DNA from: Acidobacterium capsulatum ATCC 51196
GTDB lineage: Bacteria > Acidobacteriota > Terriglobia > Terriglobales > Acidobacteriaceae
Assembly (NCBI RefSeq): GCF_000022565.1
Contig: NC_012483.1
Span: 2,976,001-3,040,000 of the forward strand
Direction of reading: 5' to 3'
DNA length: 64,000 bases
Of the stretch, positions 17,909-26,757 are shown one piece after another; position 1 is the first letter of the stretch, and every line of letters begins with the position of its first letter. Position numbers and translations under genes: made by a program. The notes under the pieces are model-generated. The model did not search any database, was not told the DNA's origin, and saw only the letters and a list, made by a program, of their open reading frames with translations.

Positions 17909-19099
17909 TCAGCCCCTCAACACCCCACGATACGCCTCATACACCTTGTCAAACACCGCATCCCACGAGGCCGTCAGCGCATAGGCGCGCGCCGCCTGCC
18001 GCATCCGGGCATGCCGCTCGGGATTGCCCACAACCCCCGCAATCGCGCCCGAAAACTCCCCATCCTCCGCCACGCAGCCCGTCTCCCCATCGCGCACAAT
18101 CGAGCACGGCCCGCCATCTCGCGTCACCACTGCCGGAACCCCCGACGCCAGCGCCTCCAGCACTACATTCCCAAACGTGTCCGTGTGCGAAGGGAAGACA
18201 AACAGGTCCATGCCCGCATAGGCCCGCGCCAGCGCTTCGCCGCGCAGCACGCCCGTGAACTCGGCGCGCGGCAGCCGCTCCCGCAGCCATGCCTCTTCCT
18301 GTCCTTGGCCCACAATGCGAAAGCGAAAATTCCTGAGCCCGCGCGCTTCCAGCTCCTGCTGAATCTGCGCCAGCAGCGCCACATTCTTCTCCACCGAGAG
18401 CCGCCCCACAAACCCCAGCACAAAATCGCCCGTGCTCGCTTCCGTGCGCTTCTCCGGCGAAAACAGCTCCGTGTCCACCCCGCGCTGCATCAGGTGGCAG
18501 GGCCGTCCCGTCGTGCGCTCCAGCAGCCGGCACAGCCCCTCGTTCGGGGCAAAGTTCACCTCCGCCCACGAGTAGAGCAGCGACGTCAGCCGCAAAAAGA
18601 ACTCCTCAATGCCCGCGGCGCCCGCGCGCGCCAGCCCCTTTGGCAGGGAACTCAACAGCCACTGCGACCGCTTAGCCGCATACTCATGCACGTTCGTGTG
18701 CCATGAGGCCGCCATCGGAATCCGGTTCAGAATCGCCACCGCCGCAGCCATCAGACCCACATCGCTCGGGCCCGTGATGTGAACAATATCTGGCCGGAAG
18801 GCCCGCACCGTCTGGTCCATCACCCTCAGGTGGCGGAAGAAAACCGGATCGAGGTGCAAATCCTTGTCCAGCGGAACCGAGAAGATGCCGCGCCGCAGCT
18901 CCAGCGTCGTCAGCGCGCCCTCTTCGATCACCGCCGTCGGTCTGCCCCCGGCCCGCGCGCACAAAAACGGGAGCCCATGCCGCCGCGCATACGCCTCAAA
19001 GTGGCGCGACGTATGAGCGACTCCATTGATTTCATGAAAGGAATCGGGGAAGTACGCAACCCGGGGAACTGCCCTCTGGGACTCCGAAGGAAACGCCAT
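17909..19099 (-). CDS. Glycosyltransferase, GT4 family
   Basis: 396 residues from the ATG at 19097-19099 (MAFPSESQ); the longer open frame upstream only shadows the Gly/Arg tail of the preceding synthase gene. GT-B fold: the N-terminal domain starts RVAYFPDSFHEINGVAHT, with HITGPSDVGLMAA and SWHTNVHEYA. The C-terminal domain has LGFVGRLSVEKNV, RIVGQGQEEAWL, FVFPSHTDTFGNVVLEALASGVP and the donor-site E-x7-E pattern within it. This looks like the family of sugar transferases acting on lipids or cell-surface glycans. The substrate cannot be read from sequence. Confidence 0.88.
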   Translation of the reverse strand: MAFPSESQRAVPRVAYFPDSFHEINGVAHTSRHFEAYARRHGLPFLCARAGGRPTAVIEEGALTTLELRRGIFSVPLDKDLHLDPVFFRHLRVMDQTVRAFRPDIVHITGPSDVGLMAAAVAILNRIPMAASWHTNVHEYAAKRSQWLLSSLPKGLARAGAAGIEEFFLRLTSLLYSWAEVNFAPNEGLCRLLERTTGRPCHLMQRGVDTELFSPEKRTEASTGDFVLGFVGRLSVEKNVALLAQIQQELEARGLRNFRFRIVGQGQEEAWLRERLPRAEFTGVLRGEALARAYAGMDLFVFPSHTDTFGNVVLEALASGVPAVVTRDGGPCSIVRDGETGCVAEDGEFSGAIAGVVGNPERHARMRQAARAYALTASWDAVFDKVYEAYRGVLRG

Positions 19100-19151
19100 C
19101 TGGTCAGTCTGGTTATACCTGCGCCTGAAAAATACCCGGTTAAAATCCGCT

Positions 19152-20372
19152 CTAACGGCGGCCCGACCGTGGTCCCGCTCCCGAACGAGACCCCGTCCCG
19201 GAACGAGACCCAGCCCCCGGCCGTGAACCTGACTTGGGCCCCGGCCTGCTTCCAGACCGCGTGCCTGGCCGTGCAGCCGGCTTGTTCCCCGCCTTCGCGC
19301 CAGATCTCGAGCCCGCTCTTTCCGTTGCTCGGGAAGCACCCTCTGGCGCCAATTTCCTCGCCGGACGTTCCGACGAGGCGCCGCCCTGTCCGCTCCGCGC
19401 GTTCTGTCCACCCTGTCCCGCGCGCCCCGGCCTGCCTGCCGCCGGTCTTCCTGCCCCGGCTCTGCCCGGCCGTCCGCCCGTGGCCGATTTCCTCGCTGGC
19501 TTCGCCTTCGGCAGCATCGTCAGCCGCTTGGTCTTCGTTGCGGCCTTCGGCTTGGGAGCGCGCTTCCGCTGCGCGGCCCGCCGCAGCGAGTCCACCTCTT
19601 CGGGGTTCAGCTCGCGCACCTCACCCGGCTCCACATCCAGCACCAGCGGGCCATACCCAATGCGGCGAATCTTCTCCACAAAGTGGCCGGTCTCCTCAAA
19701 CATCTTGCGAATCTCGCGGTTCCGACCCTCAATCAGCGTCAGCTCAAACCACGGATTCTCCGCATCCCGCACCATCCGCACGCCCGCCGGAGCCGTCATC
19801 ACGCGGCCCTCGCCCGGCCGTCCCCGGTCAATCATGATGCCCGCGCGAATCTGCTCCAGTTGCTCCTCCGTGGGCCGTCCGCTCACCTTCACCAGGTAAA
19901 CCTTCTCCACATGCGAAGACGCCTTGGTCAGCGTATTGGCCAGCGCACCGTCATTGGTCATCAGCAGCAGGCCTTCGCTCGCATAATCCAGCCGCCCTAC
20001 GGGATACAACCGCTCCCCGCCCTTCCCCCGGCCATGGAAGAACTCCATCACCGTGTGCCGCCCCTCCGGGTCGCTCACCGTCGTGACGTAACCCTTCGGC
20101 TTGTTCAGCATGAAGTAGCGCAGCTTCTCCGGCCCCTGCAGCAGCTTCCCGTCTACGCGAATGTGGTCGCTCGCCGCATCAGCCTTGAAGCCCATCTCCG
20201 TGACCACCTGCCCGTTCACCTGCACGCGTCCGGCCAGAATCAGTTCCTCGGCCTTGCGCCGCGAGGCCACGCCCGCCGACGCCAGAATCTTCTGCAGCCG
20301 CTCGCCGCCGCGAGGCTCTTCCTGTGGCGCAGCCTGCTGCGCCTTCTCCGTCCGTGGCTTGCGGCTAGGCAT
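19152..20372 (-). CDS. rluB: rRNA pseudouridine synthase, RluB/RsuA family, with Gly/Arg tail
   Basis: 406 residues. S4 RNA-binding domain at about 22-80 (RLQKILASAGVASRRKAEELI), then the synthase domain with the catalytic Asp in VGRLDYASEGLLLMTNDG and LIEGRNREIRKMFE. From about residue 270 the protein turns into a basic tail of repeated Arg/Gly/Ser/Pro (RPGTRSGSRPGPKSGSRPG), a likely disordered RNA-binding extension that the core family lacks. The start overlaps the scpB 3' end by 8 bases, the common scpA-scpB-rluB arrangement. Confidence 0.9.
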   Translation of the reverse strand: MPSRKPRTEKAQQAAPQEEPRGGERLQKILASAGVASRRKAEELILAGRVQVNGQVVTEMGFKADAASDHIRVDGKLLQGPEKLRYFMLNKPKGYVTTVSDPEGRHTVMEFFHGRGKGGERLYPVGRLDYASEGLLLMTNDGALANTLTKASSHVEKVYLVKVSGRPTEEQLEQIRAGIMIDRGRPGEGRVMTAPAGVRMVRDAENPWFELTLIEGRNREIRKMFEETGHFVEKIRRIGYGPLVLDVEPGEVRELNPEEVDSLRRAAQRKRAPKPKAATKTKRLTMLPKAKPARKSATGGRPGRAGAGRPAAGRPGRAGQGGQNARSGQGGASSERPARKLAPEGASRATERAGSRSGAKAGNKPAARPGTRSGSRPGPKSGSRPGAGSRSGTGSRSGAGPRSGRR

Positions 20373-21558
20373 GAGCCGTCTCCTCTGCTTCGTCTTCTTC
20401 CGCGCCTTCGGCAGTCTCTACAACGGCTGCCTCCGCCACCACGCTCACCGCCGTGGCCACACCCGGCACGTCTTCATAAATCGTGGACTCATCCGTGACC
20501 GCAATCGCGCCGCCGTCGCCTTCCACCTCAATCTCGACACGCGGCCGTCCCAGCTCCGCTGGAGCCTCCACCGCCTCATCGGCTGCGGCGCTTTTTTCTT
20601 CCGCCTGCGCCCGGGCCTCCGTCTGCTCCTCATCAAAGGGCAGCGATTCGTTCAACTCGCCGGCCATCTTCTCAAACTCTTCCATCGATGGCAGCTCGTT
20701 CAAATCCTTGAGCCCAAAGCGCAGCAGAAATTCCTTGGTCGTCTTGTAGAGAATCGGCCGTCCAATCACCTGTTTGCGGCCCGCCGTCGTCACCAGCTTG
20801 CGGCCAATCAGCGAGCCAATCACGCCCGCCGAGTCCACGCCGCGAATCTCGCCCACCTCCGGCGCCGTCACCGGCTGCTTGTAGGCAATCACCGCCAGCG
20901 TCTCCAGCGCCTGCAGGCTCAGTTTGATGGGCGGCTTCAGGCTCCGCACAAACGCCCGCACCGAGTCGTGATACTCCGGCCGCGTACCCACGCGATAGCC
21001 TCCGGCCACCTCGCGAATCTCCATCCCGCGGTCGCTCTTCGCATACTCGGCGATCAGCTCTTCCACCGTCCGCCGCAGCTCGTCGCGAATCTCGCGCTCG
21101 CGCAGTCGCGCCAGCTTCTTCTCGTCAATCTCTTCCGGCGTTTCCGTGGCAACCGTCTCTTCGGTTGGCACCTCGGCCGTGCCCTGCGCTTCTTCTTCCG
21201 GCTCTTCCGCCGTCCCGTCTTCCGCGTTCTCCGGCTCGCTGGCCTCAAGCGTTCCGGCTTCGGCCTCTTCAGCTGGCGTCTCGGCCTCGCTCTGCGCTTC
21301 CTCTTCCGCGCCAGCGTCTTCTGCGCTCTCGACCTCGCCCTCAGCCGGGGCGGCCATCACTTCTTCGGCCTCTTCCGCATCGGCTTCAGCAATCGCAGCG
21401 GACTCCGCCGCCCGCGCCTCCGCCTCTTCGGCGGCCTCGGCCTCGCGCTGCTGCTTCTGTTCGAGCGCGTCCTCGCCAAACAACGCCGCTAGCTGCGCCA
21501 GCGTTACCGGCTCTTCAGCAGCGTAGATCACGGCTTCAATTCTTGCTTTCAGGCTCAT
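20365..21558 (-). CDS. scpB: Segregation and condensation protein B with acidic insert
   Basis: Kleisin partner of the SMC-ScpAB condensin complex. 397 residues, about twice the usual 190. The winged-helix start (MSLKARIEAVIYAAEEPVTLAQLAALFGE) is interrupted after about residue 33 by roughly 105 residues, almost all Glu and Ala. The standard fold then resumes (EVAGGYRVGTRPEY, LSLQALETLAVIAYKQPVTAPEVGEIRGVD, GRPILYKTTKEFLLRFGL). A second acidic tail ends the protein. The insert is in frame with normal codon use, so it is part of the gene rather than an error. Confidence 0.9.
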   Translation of the reverse strand: MSLKARIEAVIYAAEEPVTLAQLAALFGEDALEQKQQREAEAAEEAEARAAESAAIAEADAEEAEEVMAAPAEGEVESAEDAGAEEEAQSEAETPAEEAEAGTLEASEPENAEDGTAEEPEEEAQGTAEVPTEETVATETPEEIDEKKLARLREREIRDELRRTVEELIAEYAKSDRGMEIREVAGGYRVGTRPEYHDSVRAFVRSLKPPIKLSLQALETLAVIAYKQPVTAPEVGEIRGVDSAGVIGSLIGRKLVTTAGRKQVIGRPILYKTTKEFLLRFGLKDLNELPSMEEFEKMAGELNESLPFDEEQTEARAQAEEKSAAADEAVEAPAELGRPRVEIEVEGDGGAIAVTDESTIYEDVPGVATAVSVVAEAAVVETAEGAEEDEAEETAHA

Positions 21559-21956
21559 GAAATTCTCTCTCGATACTACCGAACCTGCCCCCGAGCGCCC
21601 TCACACCCTGCGGAAAACTCGTCCCGAACCCCTTCGGGTGCCCCCGGTCCGTGGTTTCGGCCCGGCAAATGTTGCCCCGTGTCTTCGGACCCAGGAAAAC
21701 TCGGGCCCCTCCTTCAAAGGCCGCCCTGAGCGCAGCCGAAGGGTACCATAACGATGCTTGTATCAGGGCACGGCTTTAGCCGGGTGCGGGGTGCCCCGGG
21801 TCCGTGTTTTCGGACCCGGGCAAATATTGCCCCGTGTTTTCGGACCCGGGAAACACGTGCCAGTCCTTAAACCCTCGCGGCGCGCCTCGGTCCGGCAAAC
21901 ACCAGGGCGCCGCAGGCGCGTGTGCCCGTCCTCTCCATTCTGGACGGCGAGTCCCC
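21559..21956. repeat. 398-bp gap between scpA and scpB with GGGTCCG palindromes
   Basis: No gene seen. Contains direct repeats of CCGGGTCCG-TGTTTT-CGGACCCGG-type hairpins (about 21796-21823 and 21831-21852). A degraded copy lies near 21647-21720, and an isolated tail of the scpA stop-linked element occupies its upper edge. The scp genes are thus separated here, unlike the usual tight scpAB pair. Confidence 0.7.
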
Positions 21957-21959
21957 CTA
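21906..21959 (-). repeat. Stop-codon-linked GC-rich repeat (copy 2, at scpA)
   Basis: On the minus strand it begins with the scpA stop TAG, then GGGGACTCGCCGTCCAG, a spacer, and ACGCGCCTGCGGCGCC. Same architecture as the copies at 16783, 26721, 58990 and 62533. Confidence 0.65.
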
Positions 21960-22946
21960 GGCCCAGTCGTCCCGAATCAGGCTCGCGCTCTCCGTCAACA
22001 CCTCATCAAACCGCTCCTGTTTCTTGATGAGAATATCGGTGAAGTTGCCCGGCTGAAACAGCAGCACCGCCTGCAGCCGCACCAGCTCCAGCAGTGCCAG
22101 AAACGTGCAGATCAGCGTGCGCTCCGAGCGCGTCGAGGCCAATATCCGCCGCAGCGAAACCGGCTTGTCCTCCGTCATCATCCGGCGGCGCACATAGTCA
22201 ATCATCTGCCCCACCGTCACCGAGTCCTCCTCCACATCGAGAACCGGCTTCTCCCTGATCCGCTCCAGAATCTCGCGAAACACGCGCGCCAGGTCCATCG
22301 TGTCGGCCGCAATCTCCTGCTCCGTGCCCTCCGCGTGGCGAAACTCCCTGATCTGCGGATTCGAGAAGATCGCCGCCTCAATCTGCTGCTTCTGCGCCAG
22401 CATCTGCGCCGCATTCTTGAAGCGCTCGTGTTCGAGCAGCCGCTCCACCAGCTCCCGGCGCGGATCCTCCGCCTCATCGCCCGCAATCTCCACCGGCAGC
22501 CGAGGCAGCAGCATCTTGCTCTTGATGTGAATCAGCAGCGCGGCCATATAAATGAACTCGCCCGCCGTATCCACGTCGGTGTGCTTCAGCCGCTCCACAT
22601 AGGCCAGAAACTGCGCCGTGATCTTCGCAATCGGAATGTCGTAGATGTCGATGTCCTGCTTGCGAATCAGGTCCAGCAGCAGATCGAGCGGCCCGTCATA
22701 CACCAGCCCCACCGTCACCGAGAACGGAAACCCGTTCTCCTCCTCGCGGCCCTTGCCGCCCTTGTCCTTGCGCCCCTTGCCCTCGGCCGCGGCATCGGCC
22801 TTCGCCGTTTTGCTGACTGGCTCCAGCCCCGCCTTTACCGCCGCTGCCTCTCCGGCAGGCGCCGCTGCGCCCTCCACCGCGTCCGGCGCAGCGGATACTT
22901 CAACATCGATCTTCGGATTGTTCTCAGAGGAGTTCAATAAGTTCAC
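21957..22946 (-). CDS. scpA: Segregation and condensation protein A
   Basis: Kleisin subunit of the SMC-ScpAB complex; 329 residues. An Ala/Glu/Lys-rich N-terminal extension of about 75 residues precedes the family start FSVTVGLVYDGPLDLLLDLI. DIYDIPIAKITAQFLAYVE, the AGEFIYMAALLIHIKSKMLLP helix and the C-terminal winged helix (LLELVRLQAVLLFQPGNF) follow. The start lies 3 bases after the trpS stop, so the two are cotranscribed. The stop codon is the first part of a dispersed repeat. Confidence 0.93.
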   Translation of the reverse strand: MNLLNSSENNPKIDVEVSAAPDAVEGAAAPAGEAAAVKAGLEPVSKTAKADAAAEGKGRKDKGGKGREEENGFPFSVTVGLVYDGPLDLLLDLIRKQDIDIYDIPIAKITAQFLAYVERLKHTDVDTAGEFIYMAALLIHIKSKMLLPRLPVEIAGDEAEDPRRELVERLLEHERFKNAAQMLAQKQQIEAAIFSNPQIREFRHAEGTEQEIAADTMDLARVFREILERIREKPVLDVEEDSVTVGQMIDYVRRRMMTEDKPVSLRRILASTRSERTLICTFLALLELVRLQAVLLFQPGNFTDILIKKQERFDEVLTESASLIRDDWA

Positions 22947-22949
22947 TCT

Positions 22950-24542
22950 CTACAAAAGCGGCCGATAGTTACGCAGATACTCCGTAATGTCAATGAACTC
23001 GACTTCCGGAGCTATATTCGCACCGTTGGACACTTCTGGACGATTCAAATCAACGAACTGAAGCTGCCATTTGTCCCCGTGTTGGCGCACCCGAAGATGA
23101 ATCTGTTCATTCTTGCGAAGCAGGCGTTTGGCTTGCGCAAAAGCTTGCGCATAAACGTTCTGCGGAAGCACAAAGTCATACAAATCATCTTCCGGACGCT
23201 TCCAGCAAAGCAGGGTCCATATCTCATACGAACGAGCCGGGATCCGGAAATGCCATCCATCTGGCTCTTCCACGGCAGCCGTGACGAGCACGCGTTTCTT
23301 CTTTGCCGTCAGGTAAGGCTCTTCGATCTCGCGCTCCAGGGTGGTGAAGACACGATTCGCCTCCTGCGAAAGCCGGGCGTCACGCGAAACCAGATTATTC
23401 ACCCAGTAGTCGCGCAGAAAGATCGTTCTTTGATCGCTCGCAACAGCAAGCCAGTCTTCGCAATCCTCCAGGTGATAAAGCTTCTCCCGCTCTTGCGCGG
23501 TCAGGCCAAAGTAGCGCCGCACTGCGCCGAGTTCATGCGTAATACCCATGGCCGCTCGCACCGGCAGCATCGTCTCTTCCGCGCGGGCAGCCGCCTTCCT
23601 TGACTGCTCCCGCAGCATCTCCCAGGTCTCATCAATTCGCGCTTCATATCTCTGGCGCTTCTCATGAAAGGGATCTGTAATTGCAACCACCGAATGCCCA
23701 GCCTCGATCTTGCACCACTCACAAGGCAGTGAGGCTTTCCGGCATCCTTCCTGGGTTTGCGCGATAACCTCCGCGCTGCTGAAAATCTTGTGCAGATCGC
23801 CCACCGGGCAAAGATCAGGATCACCCGGATCAGAGGGCGTCATCCGCTGGCCGTTCGTGGACATGCGGTGAATCTTGGTCGCCACGGCCATGGGAGACTC
23901 GCTCAATCCGATCGTGTTGCCATAGCTCTTCGACATCTTCCGCCCATCCGTGCCGGGCAGTTTGGGGGTCGGCGTCAACAGCGACTCCGGCTCCGACAAA
24001 ATCGAGGACTTATACATCGAATTGAACCGCCGAGCCACCTCGCGCGTCAGCTCCACGTGTGCCACCTGGTCCTGCCCCACCGGCACGTAATCCGCCTGGT
24101 AGAGCAGAATGTCCGCCGACTGCAGCAGCGGATATCCTAGAAACCCATACGTCGTCAGGTCCTTGGTCGTCAGGTTCTCCATCTGCTCTTTATAGGTCGG
24201 CACGCGCTCCAGCCAGCCCAGCGGCGTGAGCATCGAGAAGAGAAGATGCAATTCCGCATGCTGCGGCACATGGCTCTGAATGAAGATCGTGCACCTCTCA
24301 GGATCAAGTCCGGCGGCCAGCCAATCCAGCGCGACATCCAGCGTGTTCTGCTTGATGCGGCTCGGGTCCGCATAATCGGTCGTCAGCGCATGCCAGTCGG
24401 CAATAAAGAAGTAGCACTCATACTCGTGCTGCAGACGCACCCAGTTCGCCAGGGCGCCCATGTAGTTGCCAAGGTGCAGCTTGCCGGTGGGGCGCATGCC
24501 GCTCAGCACGCGCTTTTTTTGATCGGTTGTCGTGATCGGCAC
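22950..24542 (-). CDS. trpS: Tryptophanyl-tRNA synthetase with C-terminal extension
   Basis: Charges tRNA-Trp. The first 330 or so residues are a standard class I TrpRS: SGMRPTGKLHLGNYMGAL (HIGH signature), IADWHALTTDY, YPLLQSADILLY, VPVGQDQVAHVELTREVARRFN, and GTDGRKMSKSYGN. The protein is 530 residues against about 330-350 for the family. Residues about 350-530 (from EREKLYHLEDCEDWLAV) match no domain I recognise. They contain KKKRVLVTAAVEEPDGWHFRIPARSYEIWTLL and end in YLRNYRPLL. Base composition of the tail is slightly lower in GC than the front. Confidence 0.92.
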   Translation of the reverse strand: MPITTTDQKKRVLSGMRPTGKLHLGNYMGALANWVRLQHEYECYFFIADWHALTTDYADPSRIKQNTLDVALDWLAAGLDPERCTIFIQSHVPQHAELHLLFSMLTPLGWLERVPTYKEQMENLTTKDLTTYGFLGYPLLQSADILLYQADYVPVGQDQVAHVELTREVARRFNSMYKSSILSEPESLLTPTPKLPGTDGRKMSKSYGNTIGLSESPMAVATKIHRMSTNGQRMTPSDPGDPDLCPVGDLHKIFSSAEVIAQTQEGCRKASLPCEWCKIEAGHSVVAITDPFHEKRQRYEARIDETWEMLREQSRKAAARAEETMLPVRAAMGITHELGAVRRYFGLTAQEREKLYHLEDCEDWLAVASDQRTIFLRDYWVNNLVSRDARLSQEANRVFTTLEREIEEPYLTAKKKRVLVTAAVEEPDGWHFRIPARSYEIWTLLCWKRPEDDLYDFVLPQNVYAQAFAQAKRLLRKNEQIHLRVRQHGDKWQLQFVDLNRPEVSNGANIAPEVEFIDITEYLRNYRPLL

Positions 24543-24618
24543 TCGGGTCCTTCAGAGGAAAAAGATTGCTCTCATTGTACGAATTCAAGCCCGCATAGCA
24601 GAATAACCGCCCGGTCCC

Positions 24619-25320
24619 TCACACCCGCAGCAGAATCATGTTCACCATCGCCAGCAGCGGACTCAGGAAAAAGTCCATCACCGGCGCGCCCACAAAAATG
24701 ATCAGCGCCAGCCCAATCCAGCCGCCCAGCGAGTCGTAAAACTTCAGCGCGTTATAGGGCAGCAGGTTCCGCAGTATGTGCGAGCCATCCAGCGGCGGAA
24801 TCGGCAGCAGATTAAAGATCGTCAGCATCAGGTTCAGCCACACGCTCAGGTACAACAGCAGCCCCACTGGAACCACCGCTCCGCCCTGCGTCAGCGCCAG
24901 TCCCCACGCGCCCGCCGCCAGCGCATGCACCACCAGCTCGCCCCCCGGAGCAGCCTTGGCCAGCACCACCAGCAGCACCACGCTCACCAGCGCAATCACC
25001 AGGTTGCTGCCCGGCCCGGCCAGCGTTACCAGCATGTCGTCGCGCTTGTAGTGCTTGAAGTTGCGCCCATTCACCGGCGTCGGCTTCGCCCAGCCAATCA
25101 GAAACTGCCCAAATCCCGGCGCAAACAGCATCACCAGCGGCAAAATAATCGTGCCCAGTATGTCGATGTGCTTCACCGGATTCAGCGTCACGCGTCCCAG
25201 CATGCGCGCCGTCTGGTCGCCCAGGCGCGAAGCCATCCACGCGTGCGAGGCTTCGTGCAGACTCAAGGCAAACAGAAGCAGTACAAATTCAAAGATTTTG
25301 ATAACAATTTGCTGGTTCAT
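24619..25320 (-). CDS. Site-2 protease family membrane metalloprotease
   Basis: M50-type zinc protease, 233 residues, five or six membrane helices. The zinc motif HExxH is LSLHEASHAWMA near residue 22. The second ligand motif is LLPIPPLDGSHIL near 175. GQFLIGWAKPTPVNGRNF and VTLAGPGSNLVIAL are typical of the small standalone group found in many bacteria. It cleaves or processes membrane proteins; its substrate is unknown. It sits upstream of trpS in the same direction with a 76-bp gap. Confidence 0.9.
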   Translation of the reverse strand: MNQQIVIKIFEFVLLLFALSLHEASHAWMASRLGDQTARMLGRVTLNPVKHIDILGTIILPLVMLFAPGFGQFLIGWAKPTPVNGRNFKHYKRDDMLVTLAGPGSNLVIALVSVVLLVVLAKAAPGGELVVHALAAGAWGLALTQGGAVVPVGLLLYLSVWLNLMLTIFNLLPIPPLDGSHILRNLLPYNALKFYDSLGGWIGLALIIFVGAPVMDFFLSPLLAMVNMILLRV

Positions 25321-25369
25321 GGACAGTCTGATCCTATCAGGCCATCCCCGCCGCCCGAACCCGTCCGCC

Positions 25370-25738
25370 CTACACCCACACGTCGTTGGCTGCCGTCAGC
25401 GCGCCGCCCGCATCACCCGTGTTCACCACCCCGCGCGGCTCCAGAATCAGCGCATGACACTCCCCGGCCGCCCGCGTAATGTGCTCCACCCCGCGCGGAA
25501 CCACAAACATCTCTCCGGCCCCGAGCGTCACCGTGCGATCCCGAAAGCCAATCTCCATCTCGCCTTCGATCACCAGAAACGCCTCGTCCGTGTCCTCGTG
25601 CTGGTGCCACACAAACTCGCCCTTGAGCTTCACTACCTTGAACTGGTAGTCATTCATCTCGGCCACCACGCGCGGCGACCAGTGCTCTTCAAACTTCCCG
25701 AGCTTCTCCCTCAGGTTCACCACCTGCGGCTCACTCAC
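25370..25738 (-). CDS. Single-domain cupin protein
   Basis: 122 residues from a GTG at 25736-25738 that overlaps the upstream stop (GTGA). Conserved cupin motif 1 is [24 protein letters not shown], giving the His/His/Glu metal ligands. Motif 2 is [14 protein letters not shown]. It resembles the small mannose-6-phosphate isomerase-like cupins, whose substrates are mostly unknown. The overlap means it is translated together with the upstream beta-helix-like protein. Confidence 0.85.
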   Translation of the reverse strand: MSEPQVVNLREKLGKFEEHWSPRVVAEMNDYQFKVVKLKGEFVWHQHEDTDEAFLVIEGEMEIGFRDRTVTLGAGEMFVVPRGVEHITRAAGECHALILEPRGVVNTGDAGGALTAANDVWV

Positions 25739-26343
25739 ACCCAGCTCCTCTCCGTCCCGGACGGTCCCGGCGGCGTCACCACCGCACCCCGTCCCACCAT
25801 CATGCCCTTCGGAATCCTCAGCGCCGTCCGGTCCTCGAGCACCGCATACGGGCGAATCACGCACTCGTCCTCGAGCGCGACTTGATAGCCAAACGTGAAC
25901 TCCACGCCGTGATAAATCTTCACGCCGCTGCCCATTTCCGCAAAAATGTGCCGCCCCAGCATCCGCCGGAAGCGAAATCCCAGGCAATGGTTCAGCGCCA
26001 GCGGCGTCCGGTCAAACATCTGCCAGAACCACACCAGCGGCTTCACCGGCGCAAACCGCTCGCGGTCCAGCTCCGGCTCATACTCGGCCGCCAGCGTCAC
26101 ATTGTTCGGGTCCAGCGCCAGCTCCATCACGTTGTAGGGCAGCTCGCTCACCAGCGTAAAGTTCAGCCGCCCGGCCGGCGCGCGCCCCAGCAGAATATGG
26201 TGCAGATTATCCCGCACCAGCTCGGCCCGAATCGACGGCTTCTTGTGCCGGGTAAACTCATCGTCCAAAAACGCAATCCAGCGATCAAAGACCTCATCGG
26301 CCTCCCGCGTCGGCCGCGGCTCAGCAACTTCAGGATTCGTCAT
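25735..26343 (-). CDS. Protein of unknown function, possible left-handed beta-helix fold
   Basis: 202 residues from the ATG at 26341-26343 (MTNPEVAEP). I choose this start because a GAAGGA ribosome site lies 5 bases upstream; the longer frame runs into a repeat hairpin. Not recognised with certainty. The C-terminal half ([40 protein letters not shown]) has the hexapeptide-like rhythm of bacterial acyltransferases of the beta-helix type, but no catalytic His pattern is clear. The first half is helical. It is coupled to the cupin gene by a GTGA overlap. Function unknown. Confidence 0.75.
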   Translation of the reverse strand: MTNPEVAEPRPTREADEVFDRWIAFLDDEFTRHKKPSIRAELVRDNLHHILLGRAPAGRLNFTLVSELPYNVMELALDPNNVTLAAEYEPELDRERFAPVKPLVWFWQMFDRTPLALNHCLGFRFRRMLGRHIFAEMGSGVKIYHGVEFTFGYQVALEDECVIRPYAVLEDRTALRIPKGMMVGRGAVVTPPGPSGTERSWV

Positions 26344-26403
26344 AACCATCCTTCGCCAACGAGTGTACGCCGCCCGCATCTCCTCCGAAAAAGGCGGGTG
26401 CCC

Positions 26404-26720
26404 CACGTCTCGATTTTGAGACGTGGGAGCCTTGTCCTGCTCAGTCCGCCCGTGGGGACCCCGGGTGCCCCATGCAAGCCTGCCGTTGCCTTGAGTGCGG
26501 TTGTTTCTTTTGCCTCATAGAACGCCCGTATCAGGGCACGGCTTCAGCCGTGCCGTCAGGCAGCAAAATTAAAGACGGGCTTCAGCCCCTGCATCCCACC
26601 CCGCCTTGTCATTCCCGATCGAACGAAGTGAGCGGAGGGACCTGCATGATTTTTCGCCCGCCAATCCAGCAGTGCCCACCCGGCGAGCAACGCGAGCGCC
26701 GAGGGACCCGGCACCCAAAA
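26404..26720. repeat. Composite dispersed repeat, several palindromes in a row
   Basis: In order: a CCCCACGTCTCG-ATTTT-GAGACGTGGG hairpin (26411-26430); a GGTGCCCCAT...CTTGAGTG hairpin from 26464; CAGGGCACGGCTTCAGCCGTGCCG (about 26535-26560); GGGCTTCAGCCCCTGCATCCC; and GTCATTCCCGATCGAACGAAGTGAGCGGAGGGACCTGCATGA-type sequence. Copies in the same order occur at 28901-29055 and 54381-54561. The last section recurs near 58890-58990. No gene is seen in this stretch. Confidence 0.8.
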
Positions 26721-26757
26721 GGCGCCGAAGGCGCGCCCGCCTGGACGGCCAGTCCTA
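26721..26757 (-). repeat. Stop-codon-linked GC-rich repeat (copy 3, SIMPL gene)
   Basis: Minus strand: TAGGACTGGCCGTCCAGGCG then GGCGCGCCTTCGGCGCC. The TAG is the stop of the SIMPL-domain gene. Confidence 0.7.

Noticed and set aside
19100-19411. N-terminal extension of the glycosyltransferase
   Set aside because: Overlaps the Gly/Arg tail of the RluB-type gene in another frame and has no resemblance to the family; the ATG at 19099 fits the fold.
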